A stretch of DNA of 64,000 bases, taken from assembly GCA_034336665.1 (NCBI GenBank), contig JAPFBE010000002.1, positions 78,064,905-78,128,904 on the forward strand, read 5' to 3'. Positions 23,991 to 36,712 of this stretch are shown here, piece after piece (the first letter of the stretch is position 1; the number at the start of each line of letters is the position of its first letter). Origin of the DNA: Luscinia megarhynchos. Taxonomy: Eukaryota > Chordata > Aves > Passeriformes > Turdidae. The position numbers and the translations under genes are program-made. The notes under the pieces were generated by a model. It was not told the origin of the DNA. It saw only the letters and a program-made list of their open reading frames with translations, and did not search any database.

Positions 23991-26560
23991 AGAAGATACC
24001 TGAAACTTCCAGAGAATGCCTCAAATGCCTGCACTCAGTCTTCCAGGTATGCACAGAAATGTCTAAGCTAAGTGCCAAGTGGAGAGGAAAAATAGAGAAA
24101 TATCTAAGGCCCCAAGGCAGTCTAATTTATTTGCTTGTACCTAGAGCCAACAACTTCCTTCCTGGCTGCCCACTAAAGGTAAATTCCTAAATTGTGCAAG
24201 CTTGTCCATTGATATCTGTAAACAAGAGTGGTTACTTGCAAATGTGCACATTTCTACAGAAAAACACTTATTCTTCACATTCTGACTTTATGTTTGGTTT
24301 TTTTCATGACTGTTGTGTGCTGGTTTTGAGCCATATAGTTAACTTCAGTTCTTTTTTTTGTTGTTTGTTTGGTTTTTTTTCATTTCCAGTACTGGTAAAG
24401 CAGATATAGGAGATACATGTGTGCTGAGGGCAAAAGGCTGAAATGCAACCAAAGCAAGGTCACTTCTTCCACTGCAAAGCCTTGACACTCTTCTTTATTC
24501 TGTGAAAATATGAATGGGTGCCTTGTATGACAGATCATCAAGTGATGGGTTTTGAGTGAGGTCCTACACCCATGTTTGTAGCATTGCTCTGGCTGGGCCT
24601 ATCAAAGTCACATCTAAGCCTGGAGAGGTGGCAGGATTTGGAGTGACACACTCAACAGTTGCAAAACAACTAAACATTGAATCTTCATTATTTCCAGCCT
24701 TATGGGAAAAATAACGTCCATTGAATTCAGTCTCCAGTGTCTTCCCCCACCTAATCTAATCAACATCAGCACATTTTTCACTAAAGATTGTGTCTGTGCA
24801 TCACCTGCAGGCACAGAGGGATCAGTCAAGTGGCCTCCCAGAGCCCAGTATTCTGCAACACCAGGACCAGATGAAATGGGATAGTGGCTCTCCTGCACTC
24901 TGGAATCTGATGCCAGCTGACTTTACCTCATGCAAGACATATAATTCTTCAAAGGCCCTTTGATTTGGTATTGCTTTTGGTTTAAGAGGAGTGCAACAGG
25001 TAAGTTCTTTTACTTCAAGCATAGAAAGCTTTATTTTAGATTACTGACATCTAGCTGTAAGGAAATCAATAAAAAGAAATAATTCTTGCAGTCACATTTA
25101 GAGAAACATTCTCGCAAGGTGTATCTTTTCTTTAGTTTTGGCTGTTAAAAGCACTTCACTAGCAGTTCCCTTCTCCATTCCCAAAAGGCCTTGGTTACTC
25201 TGGATTTCCACCTTCCAAGGTCCAGTTATTGACTCTCACTTTCACTGCAAGGTTTCACTCTCTACAAATGAAATCTGGAGAGTAGATTAGGACTGAGAAG
25301 CAAACATCATTAAGGAGAGAGAAATACTAAAATCATCCTGTACAAATTAGAAATGCTGACATAAATTACTGGAATAATTTTTGTCATGGAAAATGAAAGA
25401 TAATACATGGGAAATGGAAATTACTTTCACCTGTAAAACAGAGGGATTGTGAAAAAGAAGGAAACTGGAGTGTAAGAGAGGTTTTTCCCAGCAGTGCTTA
25501 CCCAGCCATAATGCACGTGCACAGTGCTGAACACAAGTGCTCCAGCTTTCCACCACCACTGGTTCAGGTCTCTGCTTCTGGCTTTGGTTTTTCCACCTGG
25601 AAAAATCCAAGGACAGTCTTCAAAGACCTCAACATTACTTTGGCACCGAAATAGGAGTTTTCCTTTTCTACTTTCTCAAGGAACAGATGGAAGAACAGAA
25701 GATAAATATCAATACTTCATCACGTACTCACAGTATCAAATAGGTATATTCACCTGTATATAAATAGACACACATGCACATAAAAACACAGGCAACCTTA
25801 CAGTGAGAATAACTGCCTAAGCCTGTTAGCACACACCCACAGCCACATGTGCGTGTGAACTTGCACACATTATATAACTTTGGTTATGTTGTTGAAATCA
25901 CTACATGAAAATATTCAATTCAGAACTGTTTCCATGGGAATATCGAGGCTTGCACATCATTGTGAAGAAACATCTGTCCTGATTTGGGATTTCACCAATG
26001 TACCTTAGCTTTACTTGCTTAATGTTGGTTGAGATTTTACAGTCAAAAGCCCTCAGGCAAATTAAACTAGCCATGTACACCCTCAGGGAAATGAGACTTT
26101 AGTTACATGCCTGATACCAACTGATGCCAACCAGAAGAACTTTATGATATTAATGAATGTCTATAATTAAAGAACTGTTAATTAAAGTGAGTCAACCAGT
26201 CTATTGGAAATCTCATACTATTTTTTGAACCTGACTTTCTAATGTAATTGTATTTCAAGATGACTGAGAATCACTTAGCAATTACTTAGTGCATTTTGCA
26301 AGAACTGAACAGAGTTCTAGCCATCTTGTTCATTGATTTTGACAGTAGAATAGCAATTCAAATCCCAAACAGAGTTGAGAAATTTCTCTCTTGAAAACTC
26401 TGCTAAGCTTTTCACTTAAGTCCATATCCTAAAATCTGCACATGATAATGCATTTGCAGGATAAGGAGCATTTGCATTGCATGCATTTTCCTTCAGTTCC
26501 AGTTTTGAAGGGTTCATTTCTAAGTGCAGATACTGTTTTAAATATCTCCTTAGGAAATAA
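23991..26560. other. Unique non-coding DNA
   Basis: No gene or repeat is recognised. T-rich runs occur near 24296-24380. Chance frames reach 94 codons. Confidence 0.5.
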
Positions 26561-26700
26561 GATCCATTATCTTATAACACAATCCCATTAAGGACAATAA
26601 GTGCTACGAACGCGTGAGCGGCTTGCATAAATTGCCGAGCTGCACTGCCAGCTCCATCCCATGCTCACGGCATCAAAGCCAGTGATAAGGGCCATCAGCA
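26561..26700. promoter_or_regulatory. CpG-bearing patch in CpG-poor DNA
   Basis: Six CpGs fall within 62 bp (26607, 26611, 26613, 26619, 26636, 26668), including the palindrome ACGCGT at 26610-26615. The surroundings hold almost none for kilobases. Retained CpGs outside islands often mark constrained or unmethylated enhancers. No frame or repeat accounts for the patch, and its function is inferred. Confidence 0.25.
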
Positions 26701-29410
26701 GCACTGCCAGCTCTTACTGTGAGCTCTGCACTTTCATGCTGCACCAAGAGCTCCCACTTGCTGGAATCAGGTGATTTTTTTAATGTTAAAAGCTCTGATT
26801 CTAACTCAAAGTGTATTTCTAGCTCATATGGCAGTGAAAAAGACTGAAAAGAGCTTCCAAGAGCAGCTTCAAAGTCACCAAAAACCTGAAATAAAATAGG
26901 GAAGCCCCATTCAAATTGAGTTCCTGATGTACAAAGGATAGCACTGGCTAACACATTTCACTTGCCTAAAGCCACAGGCTGACATGAGTTAGACTCTGCT
27001 GCAGCTTAGTGAAGGGTAGATCAGCAGTGTGAGTACAAAGCTAAATAAATTAGTAGCCCTACTAGTTTACTGCTCTTAAGTGAGAATGGTTTATGTTGTT
27101 TTGGTTTTTTCATTGGGCAGAGGAATTTTGCCTGGAATTTTCTGCTTTTTAAATATGATCTTAAAATGTAGACCTACATCTGAAACCAGGTTAATACAGA
27201 CATTACAGGCAGGTGCCAGCCCACCTTATCATTCTGAAGATAAATGTGGACTTTGCAGGGATTTTTCTGTACTGTCTGGTTCACTGGACACATCTGAGAT
27301 ACTCTGACACCAGCAGAAAAAATGAACCACAGTGCTCCCAGGCCTGCTCAGGTGAGCTCAGAGATCTTTACCTGGGCTCAGAGAAAGGTCTGCAGTCTTT
27401 CCAGCTGAAGCCAGCTACAAAGAGAGGCTTGGCACAGGAGCACAAGGTGCATATAAGTTTGGAAGTGCAATTTTGAGCTGCACTTCAAGCTTTCAGAATA
27501 AAGCATGAAGAGGAATCTCCTCTGCCCATCTCTAATGATAATCAGGATAATGAATTCTGCAGGAGCTGCCATTTTAAGACTTAGTTAAGCAATTCTCAAG
27601 TAACCTACATGAATTTAACACACAAAAATAATTAAACATGCTATGGAGCAGATGCTGCACAAACAACAGCAATCAAATGATTCACACTTAGCAGACCTTA
27701 CCTAGCAGTTAGTTTACAGCATCTCTGTGTCTGAAAGAGAAAGGCAGGCATAATGTACATAATTTCAAACACAGCACACCTGACTCACACCATTTAGGAA
27801 AAATCAATAATTTTATTCCATTTTCATTTTGTTTGAGCCTTTCATTCACGATAGATTTTACTTTTATATATGCGTATATCAAAACACATTCTCAAAATTA
27901 TTATTTTGTATTGCATCTCAGTGGCACACTAGCAAAAAAAAAAAAAAAATTCAAATGCAGACAATTCAGAGTCAGGTTTTAACATGCTTAGGTACACTTG
28001 CATGTGGAAAAGACATAACCATGTGCCCATTGAAAGCTCTCATGATTATTCATTCAGACTCATCAACTCGAAGCCAAAAGAGCAATCTGGTGATTTTATA
28101 TATATATATTCATGTAGACTCTGCATGGATCATGTAGCAAATATACAGATAATGTAAAAATTGTTCATATGCCTGTGCATTGTGAACACTGACTTGCTAC
28201 CAAGGCATGTCATAGAGGTATGTTCATTTTATGTATTGGTTACCTTTCAGGTACTGCAGTGATAGTAAATAAATATTTATAACAATAACAAGACAAAATT
28301 TGAGGTATTTAACCCATTTCTACCTTGCCAAAGTAAGGAGTGCATGAACTAGAAAGAAGCCAATAATTAGGGGGAACTGTAAATAAAAGAAACAGAAAGC
28401 TCAGAGAACAACAAAAACAACAAAAGGGAGCTGATTTACATGAAACTTTCAGATTGACTTAATGTGCACAGCTCCCGAGGAAGTTTCAGGGCAAAATTCA
28501 GCAGTGACACAAGCGATGGTGTAAGTTAGATATGTGTCAATCACAAAAAGAGTGTCAACCGGGAGAACTGGCAACATTCTTTAGTAGCACTTTCATGGGG
28601 TGATTTGATGATGGATGGTTGTGTGATCTAAACTGTAATTTATGCACTGTGGCAACTGAAGTGGAGGTTGGCAGCACAGAGAGTAGATGACAAGGGTGAA
28701 AAAATAAAACAGGCTTTCACCTTTAGTCACAATATCTCCATCCTTCCAAAAAAACACACTGGGGATATTGCAGCCTGTGTTTACCAGGGCTGAACTAACC
28801 ATCACTGAGTCATTCACAGGTGCCAATGACAAGTATTTTGCTGATGTACTAAATGATCTTTGACACTTACTTCCTTTTCCTGATTGATTTCACCTGAATT
28901 GGCTCAACTGCATTTCAAGGGGGGTAGGAATCTGCATTTGAAATTCAGCAATTTAAATGTTATTATTCTCTTCTTTCCCATGTTTTGACTTCTCCACTAA
29001 CACTGCCTGCCTGACTAGCTGCCCACCACTTGAGGCCATCTCTTGAGGACATATTAAAGATCACAACAACACAGACAGCAGCAGTTCTTTTGTTCTGCAA
29101 GGCTGTTACTGTGAAAGGAATGGCTCTGACACAGCCTTATGCCAACCTGTTTTAGTTGACACAGGAAGAGATGCATAAGCCAGATCTGTCAGAGTTGGAG
29201 ACAGAGAGCCACCAGTAATTCTCACCATTAGTGATCCCTCGTAGAATTGCCAAAATTCTCCAGCAAAGCTGCTTTTTTGGGCAGAAAATTGATTTTTTTT
29301 CACAGAAATCAATATTTTTGTTAAAGACATATCAGGAGTTTTTTAGCCTCTAGTTATTTGAAGTTTCCATTGAAACACTGTATACTTCAATTTCCAAGGG
29401 GTTTTGTTCC
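26701..29410. other. Unique AT-rich non-coding DNA with short simple repeats
   Basis: Contains an A16 run at 27934-27949 and a short TA run at 28097-28109. No genes or interspersed repeats are recognised. Confidence 0.55.
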
Positions 29411-29435
29411 TTTTTTTTTTTTTTTTTTTTTTTTT
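29411..29435. repeat. T25 homopolymer
   Basis: Twenty-five consecutive T residues, followed by AAATC. It is the longest homopolymer in the window. It could be the tail of a minus-strand retroposed sequence, but no source sequence is recognised to its right. Confidence 0.9.
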
Positions 29436-31857
29436 AAATCTTAGGAACAATATAAATCAGAATCAAAGCAGTTTTGGTACAGAAATGCTGCTGTGATTCC
29501 TGATTCCTGGTCAGACACACGCCATGACCTTATTGACCTGCACGGACTGGCTGCCCTAACAAGATCAGGCTTTCCCTGATGCTCTGCAGCCAGAGCCGTC
29601 CCCAGGCAGTTCTGCTCTGGCTCAAGACAAAGAGAAGCCATGGTGCATCTGTGGCTTGCTCAGAAAGTCAGGACCTCAAAAAAGATGAAGGACTGAGTTA
29701 TAAACACAGCACGGGGCACTGGGATCTTTTTGAGGTTTGAAATTGCATCATTAAGCTTTCTGCTGAAGAATTTTGGTCAGCAAAAGCCTCTCTATTTTTT
29801 AACCAGCCTTAAGCCTTCATTTTTGACACTGTTTTTCCTGCATTTTCTCCTCTGTGGTCCTCACTCATAAGCTGGAAAACCTGAGCAGGCATTTGAGAGG
29901 ATGGAACAATTGTGACAGGGGGCAGTGGGTTTGTCTTTTGTTTTCTGTGGGCAAGAACAAAGGCACAGCATTTTCTGCTTTGTGCTGTGTTTCAGCTGAC
30001 TGTATATGATAGGTGTGCTGATGTTTTGAGTTTTCATCATTTCAGTGCTGCAGTTTTAATTTCCAGGAATGGGTGCCCAGGCAATCAGACTGAAGCTTTT
30101 TAATGTTGTATTTAAATCCATAATAAATAACATTTAAACATTAATGTTGCTGCTAAATTGAGCCATAACTTAGAAAAGCTGTTCCTTAAATCAATCTTTT
30201 GCAATGCACAAGTGTACAAGAAACAGTTTGCTCTCACTACCACTCCTGTAAATTCTGATAAATCATTTAATGAACACACAAAATATGTGATAAGAAATAA
30301 AGAGTAAAATTTAGCAAAACTAGTCAGGAGCTATCTGACAACATTACAGTGATGGAGGGATTTTAACACATTTTAAAGCTTTTTTTTTTTTAAGACTTAG
30401 AAAAACATTTCTTAAAACATTTTTAGTGCCGTAATAACATGCAATTTTCCTTATATACAAAAATTTAGTTTTATTAAAATTGGATATGCACATATATAAA
30501 CTTTCTTTCATCTGAAAATGGGAGATAGCATGTTCTATCATCCGTTTGCAGAGAACTAATCAGCAGCATCTTCCAGGGTGAAGGTGATTGATTATTAAGT
30601 GCCATCCAGTTATGGTCTGTAAGGTTTCAGGATACTAAGCAAAGGCCTTAGCTGTCCTCACTGACTCTGGGTAACCAAGTGACAGCCCAAAAGTGATGCT
30701 GCAAGAACCTGCCAGACCAGAGACACTCACACTGTCCAGATAGAAGATCCTGCTCTTTTTGTTTGGAGTATTTAATATGCAAAATTCCTTCAAACCATCA
30801 TTCTGAATTTTCATCTATGACATACGTTCAGCAAATAGAAAAAATTAAAAAGTAATGAGGAGAGTTCCCAACTGCTTTGAGAAGATTCCACATATGTGCT
30901 AATTAGCGATTCTGTCTGAAAATATTCCCTGAAAGCTGTATGGGTAGTGCAGCCTGGGATAAATAATGCAAATGCCCCATGGCACTGTCACAAACACCAC
31001 AATCAGTGCTGTTTGCGATTTCAGTGAGACTCTTCAAGTTCTGCACCTGAGACTGAAATATTAATGAAGTAAAACTGTAGTAAACAAACCTCCAGCCCCA
31101 TGCCCCCACCCACAGCTGACACACACGGTCACACACCCTTCACCCACTGCCTTTCTGGCACAGGATAAAAAGTAATTTTAGGAAGATGAGTGTTGACTGG
31201 TGTGTCTCCTTTGTACATAACTCTGCTCTTTCCCCTAGTTGCTACACCAAGCATCTCTTCATCACTGGGCTAGTGCCCACGTGTATCTTTGATGCTAGAA
31301 ATGGAAGGAGCAGTGCTGCACATTGATATTGGCATTGGCAGATTCTCTGCCACCTAGACTCACCCACCAGCATGGATGAAAGGAAAACCTAACAAACCAG
31401 TGGTCTTCCCCTATTTCCCATTCCCTCACAATACAGCTGCATTGCTCTGCTGCACAGAGCTAGCAGAAAGTTCCTATTGCAGGCGGAGGGAAAACCCAGA
31501 CACACAAACTGTAAGGTCTGCTCTGAGATTGAGCTGGGGGTGATGAGATGGCCCAGGAGCTCCCAGGCCCAGCTCTGAGTGTCAATAATGCCATAGCACA
31601 GGTTAAGGTCCCACAAAGGCCGTCTTGCAACAGGAAAGGACGTGCCAAGGTACAGCGCCCTGGTCCCTGTGAAGGGCAGTACAAACTACAAAGATACATC
31701 TGTCATGCATTCCCTTTGGATAAGCAAATTTTCAGGTGTGAGTTATGCTTTAAAATACACTAATTTACTACAAAATGCAAACCCATTCTGGAATGTGGTA
31801 CTGGTCTCTAGAAAGACTTACTCTACTGACTATCAGTGCATATGAAAAAAAAAAAAA
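29436..31857. other. Unique AT-rich non-coding DNA
   Basis: No gene or repeat family is recognised. A T-run lies at about 30380-30392. An A13 run at 31845-31857 directly precedes the ancient repeat described next. Confidence 0.5.
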
Positions 31858-32031
31858 GGTGCCTAAGCAGTATTATCTAGCTATCTAGCTGCATAGTGGG
31901 CTGCCACTGACTTCTGAAGGAGGTTAAGTCTTTAATCTACTTAGATGCTTTGGAAAATATCTCTCAGCTAAGCACCTAAGCCACTTCTGAAATAGGAGCT
32001 AAGGTTTCAAAGCTTCAGAAAGGTTTTAAGA
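31858..32031. repeat. Probable ancient interspersed repeat (CCTAAG-rich type)
   Basis: The segment carries spaced words such as GGTGCCTAAGCAG (31858-31870), CACTGACTTCTGAAGG (31905-31920), GGTTAAGTC (31922-31930) and AAGCACCTAAGCCACTTCTG (31970-31989). This wording recalls an old, widespread repeat of turtles, crocodilians and birds built on CACCTAAGTCACTT-like blocks. I cannot name the family with confidence. The copy is heavily diverged, and an A13 run adjoins its left end. It has no coding capacity. Confidence 0.35.
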
Positions 32032-33439
32032 ACTTCATGTGGCACTATTCTGGCCACACAGGTGCATCTCTAGAGTTAAACTTTGCTCTCCTACAAATTC
32101 AGTTTCTGTGTTAACTGCATTGCTGCTATTTCAGGTGCACAGCCACAGTGAAATGCATGGTAGATTTTAGCCCCTAGTGACTGTTCACAAACTGTGATCC
32201 AAATTACAAATACCCATTGAATTATTCCGCTCATATTTTAGTATATGGTTTCATACTGCAAATCATTCCTTCTGAGTTTACAATGACTGCACATTCCTGA
32301 AGTCCTTTTATGAAATTACAGGCCTGCTGTTTTAGTTCCATGTTACAATACCTGCCCACACAATTCAGCATCACAAACTAGTCTATAAATGTCAGTCCAT
32401 GAACAGCACCTAGTAAAGCCAGTGGGGGAAAAAATCCTCTTCTTAGTTTGATAAATGCTGGATCAATACCACCATTAAGAGAGTCTCTAGATGTACAGAA
32501 ATCTAGTCAGAAGTTGAAGATTTGAGACAGAGCTCTTATCTATCCCAGGCTACACTCAGGGTTAGTCCCCAGGCCTTGTTTTGCCATAAAGTCTGTAACC
32601 TTTGATCTGCAGAGAAGTTGTGTGTGTTTGGTGTTTGCCTCTGTGTGCCCACAGTCCCTTCCTGTCCTCAAGAAGTGGCTATCCATTGGGAGCTTGAGGA
32701 ACCTGGGACACAAAACAGATTAAAAACAACACCATATTTTCCTGATGATGCTAATTTACTCCATAAATCAGGAAGAATCATCTAAAGATATGCTGGTCTA
32801 CCCCAGGAGCATTACTGCCCGAATCGTTGCTTATCTTCCAGGAACTATTTTAAGAACACTTGAAATTCCCCTCAAAACCTAAAGTGTGACCTAGACTACC
32901 CCACCACCAAGACAAATGTAATTTTACAATGGCATGAGATGTGCTAATGAAGCCTGTGCTCAGCAGACTGTTCTCACCTGGCATCAGCCTTCCTGCCACT
33001 GCCTCAGTGCCTGCCTTTCCCTCTCCCTCAAGCACCTCCTGGATGCCTCCCAGCCCAGCCCATGACTGCAAAATATCCCTGTTGTATAGCTGGCTTCTTA
33101 ACCTCATTTAAATTCTTCCTTCAAGCTACCTCCACCGCCATGCCCTCAAATTGCCACCATCTCTTAATGAGAAGGATGCTATGCATACCCATTTTATGGG
33201 TATTGTATTCTCCTAGCCCAGCTGCCTTCCACCCGGTAGCTCCTGCCTGTTATGCAGATTGTGAGCTCTCTGGGGTGCCAACTGCTCTCTTCCTTGCATG
33301 TCTTCACAGTGTGTACCACGGAGGAGCCCTGATCCTGGATTGGGGTCCCATAACGCAAACAACTAGATAAAAGAATAATTTGTTAGCCTGGATTGCAAAT
33401 CTTCTTTTGCAAGAAGAAATAAAGCAATTTCCCCAGGCT
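32032..33439. other. Unique non-coding DNA
   Basis: No gene or repeat family is recognised. C-rich stretches near 33000-33060 give short chance frames on both strands. Confidence 0.5.
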
Positions 33440-33640
33440 GTCAGAGGCACTTTCATGTGTCAGTATCGCGGCTCTCTTCTGGCAATGACAATGGTGCATC
33501 CAATTTCCCAGCACAAGGGGGAATGTTTGCTGAGCTGATGCGAGCTCTGCGTGTCGCTGCTCTGCACCTCGCTGTGCCACGAGAGCCAAAGGCTCGGAGG
33601 GAAGGGACTGCTGCTGGGAAGGCAGCTTTCTGTGGGGTGT
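33440..33640. promoter_or_regulatory. Small CpG-rich patch
   Basis: Eight CpGs occur between 33467 and 33596 (33467, 33469, 33541, 33550, 33555, 33570, 33580, 33595), in a GC-richer block. Frames of about 95-110 codons overlap here on both strands (33383-33789), which is typical of GC-rich non-coding DNA. It is too small for a classical CpG island. It could be an enhancer or a minor promoter. No TATA box or coding exon is recognised. Confidence 0.25.
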
Positions 33641-36369
33641 TATTTTTAGTGTGGGGTGAGCCTTTGATGGGATTTTTCCTGTGCATGATCCTCCCAAGGA
33701 ATGTGATATTTGCTTGTGTTTTGATTTTGTACCTCATAATGGTGAAGGCAGAGACTGTGCGAAGTTTGTTTGCCCATATTTATTATTAATTACAAATCTG
33801 CACTCTAGGTTACATAGACTGAAGCAAAATCAACACTGCAGGTTTGTATCTACATTCAAAATTCATACAAAGAATATTATATTATCAATACGTGTGCGAT
33901 CTGTCTTCTACCTGTCTAGAGCAGTCTCAAAAATATTCCAGCTTCTGTACCTTTATTTCAGCTCACTTCTCGGGTAATGGCATCCAACTATTAGCAGCCA
34001 GGTACTAAAGTTTTTGTCCCATAAGGATTTCATTTCTTGGTTCCAAAAAGGTCAGCTCAGCCAGGAAGAAGTGTTGGTCTATCCTGTCAGCACCTCACAT
34101 CAGTGGTTTCAAGTACTCTGGGGTCTGACCATAAATATATTTTCAAACAGGACACAGCCAATGGCATCTCCTATATAACTGTTCCCACTCAGCAAACATT
34201 GCACAAATATGTACTTACCTATTGCCAGGCATATCTACATAATGTTTTACAGATAATTCATACTTCACTAAAAGTTTCATTTGACATGCTCTGTATTTAG
34301 CTTTATAATTTTTAATTGACAATAAGGATTCACAGCTTCAGTGTAAAATACTTTTTTTCTCACTTATATAATATTTTCTAGACTGTATTTTCCTACTTGT
34401 GACCAAGTATCCAAACATATAAATAACAGCTGCTATTTCACCTTATACATTAAGGTACTCCAAACAAAAAAAAAAGGATAAAAATTTTCTAAATGTTTAA
34501 AAACCTGGAATTATCCTGAACCCATTCCAGCAATCTAGCTAAAATTCTCAGTAAAACCACAGTTAAACAAGTAATTAATTTAGCTTTACAAAACAAAATC
34601 TATTGCATTATCTACAGGGGAAAGAAAATTTTGGGCAATTCTAAAAATTGAAAGGAAAATAGAAATGGTTTCAACTCATCATCTTAAGAATTCCCTTACT
34701 GATACCCCCTGAGCCTCTCTGCAGCTGACATCTGTTAGGCAGCTAATTCCACCTGCCTTAATATTTTGTCCCAACTTTACATGTAAAACCCTTCCCAGTC
34801 AAGTGTGGGACAGTTGCCCCATCAAATTAAAATCTTTAGGTCATTTTCCATCTATTAACTAAGACGTGGTCTTTAAATTGCTTATTTTAAAAACAATTTT
34901 GTTAGAGATATTCAAGCCTTTGTTACTGTATAATCCATCAATTCTGCCTATAATATTTCCTTAGTCTCTCATTCAAGTGATAACATAAATAATGCCTTCT
35001 GTGGATGGCTGCATAGGTTCTCTTTTTTTAATACAGAGGGGCCCACAGTTTTTTTACAGTTTCTCTTGTCCACAAAATCTTTCCTTGAGCAAAATTTCAT
35101 TTCATTATTCACACAATGCTTTAACTCTCTACTTCAGTTTCCAGTGCTAGTGCTTCATTCCATCAGTTCATCCCTAGTTACTGGTGCTTTAATGATCATT
35201 GGACCTTTTAAACTGATAATGCCACACAGAAACTAGACTGCAGTTTTCTTGATTCAATTAAAGTTTCCAATTTTTGAATTTTCAATTTAATGGAAAGAAC
35301 AGCAAATGGATCAGTCATTTATTTAAAAGCTGCCCAATATTTAAGACACATCTGCACACTGTGCTCAAGACAGGCTATGCAAACTGTTGCAAAGGGATGT
35401 GCAGCTGCCTATATAATGGTGCAGATCATTTTGCTGTGGCTTCACCCCACTTCACACAATGGCATACTGCAGGTCTCAGAGCCCTCAGTCCCTTTCAGTT
35501 TGAGTGAATCATCACTGAGGGCTCATTAGGGTAATTTTGTATGCCAAACACTGCAGAGGCACTGCAGACCTCTCTCTGTCACTTGCCCTGAACTCTCATA
35601 GTTTAAGTTTGAAAATTGAAAGAGAGCAATCCATGCTGGACATGCTGCAGAATGTAGAAATGTGACCTTGAAGATGGTGGTGTCATAAGAGGGCATAATG
35701 TGAAACTAAATGGGCCAGGTGCCACTCTGTCTCCCCACACCATGTCCTTGTCACCTTGGCAGGGATGTGGCCATGAGTGAGCCCTTGAACAAGCCTTGTG
35801 TCCTTCCTGCAGGGGTGGGAAGCTGGGAACAGGCTGGATTATTGCCTGGAGGGGTGCCAGGGCTGCTCTCGTGCCCTTGTCTCCGAGAGAAGACACTCGG
35901 TAAAGGGCCTGTCCTTCCTCCTCTGCCACCTCGGCTGCAATGTCCCTTTGCTTGGGGCCATTCTGTTCCACAGCCCTCATGCCCTCCCAGTCAGTGCTGG
36001 CCACAGCAGAGGGAATGAACAAATGAGTGTCAGGGAGCTCTGCAGGAACAGCAAACTCCCTGGGGAGTGCCCAGAGTTTGTGGGCAGCCCTTGGCTGGGT
36101 CCAAAGAAAGCCGAGGGAGAGACCATTTCTCAGGGCTGCAATTACTCACAGGAGGTGCTGAAATGAGATGATGAATGTTAATGTTGGACTAGCTGGGAAA
36201 TGGCAACCTCTGGCTGCAAATGTGGGTCTATTAGAGAGGGAAGTCACCCTTTGGGAACTGCAGCGGGGGAGGCCGGGAAGAAAGGGAGCTGAACTTTCAA
36301 AGAGGGAGGTTGAGCTGTGGCCTGTATTTTCTTCTCTACCCACACTGCAATGCTTATTTGCTGCTGGGG
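33641..36369. other. Unique non-coding DNA
   Basis: No gene is recognised. The block 35700-36130 is GC-richer and carries overlapping open frames of 102-139 codons on opposite strands. It has few CpGs and no domain signature, so I regard these frames as chance. Confidence 0.5.
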
Positions 36370-36490
36370 CTTATTAATTTTTCACTTATGCCACGCTAAA
36401 AATAGTTAATTATTGAAAATGCATATCCGTCTGATGGTGAAAGGCTGTCTCTTCCTGAACAGGTGACTGGTTCAGATAACCCCAGAAGGC
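36370..36490. promoter_or_regulatory. Candidate enhancer with MEF2 and HNF1-like sites
   Basis: CTAAAAATAG at 36396-36405 matches the MEF2 consensus YTAWWWWTAR exactly. Overlapping its end, GTTAATTATTGAA at 36405-36417 matches HNF1 (GTTAATNATTAAC) at 10 of 12 defined bases. TTATTAAT at 36371-36378 adds a homeodomain core. There is no coding frame or repeat. The motif match is seen; the enhancer function is inferred. Confidence 0.3.
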
Positions 36491-36628
36491 ACTTCTGGGT
36501 CTTCTAGGCCCTTGATCAAAATTTCTTTTTTAATTTGAAAAGAAGAGAGGTGATTAAAACTGAAAATGATGGTAAGTCTAATGAAAGCTTCCTCCCTCCT
36601 TCCCAAGAGCTGGTGTAATGGGCTAAGA

Positions 36629-36712
36629 TTTCTTTCTTTTTTATTTCTTTTTCTTTTTCTTCCTTTCTTTCTTTCCTTATTTCTTTATTTCCATGCTTTT
36701 TTTTTTCCTCCA
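36629..36712. repeat. Pyrimidine-rich TTTC-type microsatellite
   Basis: Imperfect runs of TTTC, TTTTC and TTCC extend from 36629 to about 36690, followed after a short break by a T-run and TCC to 36712. The purine complement produces a lysine/glutamate-rich chance frame on the minus strand (36516-36713), which is not a gene. Confidence 0.8.

Noticed and set aside
35603..36166. Opposed frames of 102-139 codons in a GC-richer block
   Set aside because: Open frames on both strands over the same bases, no domain and no supporting splice pattern. Treated as compositional.
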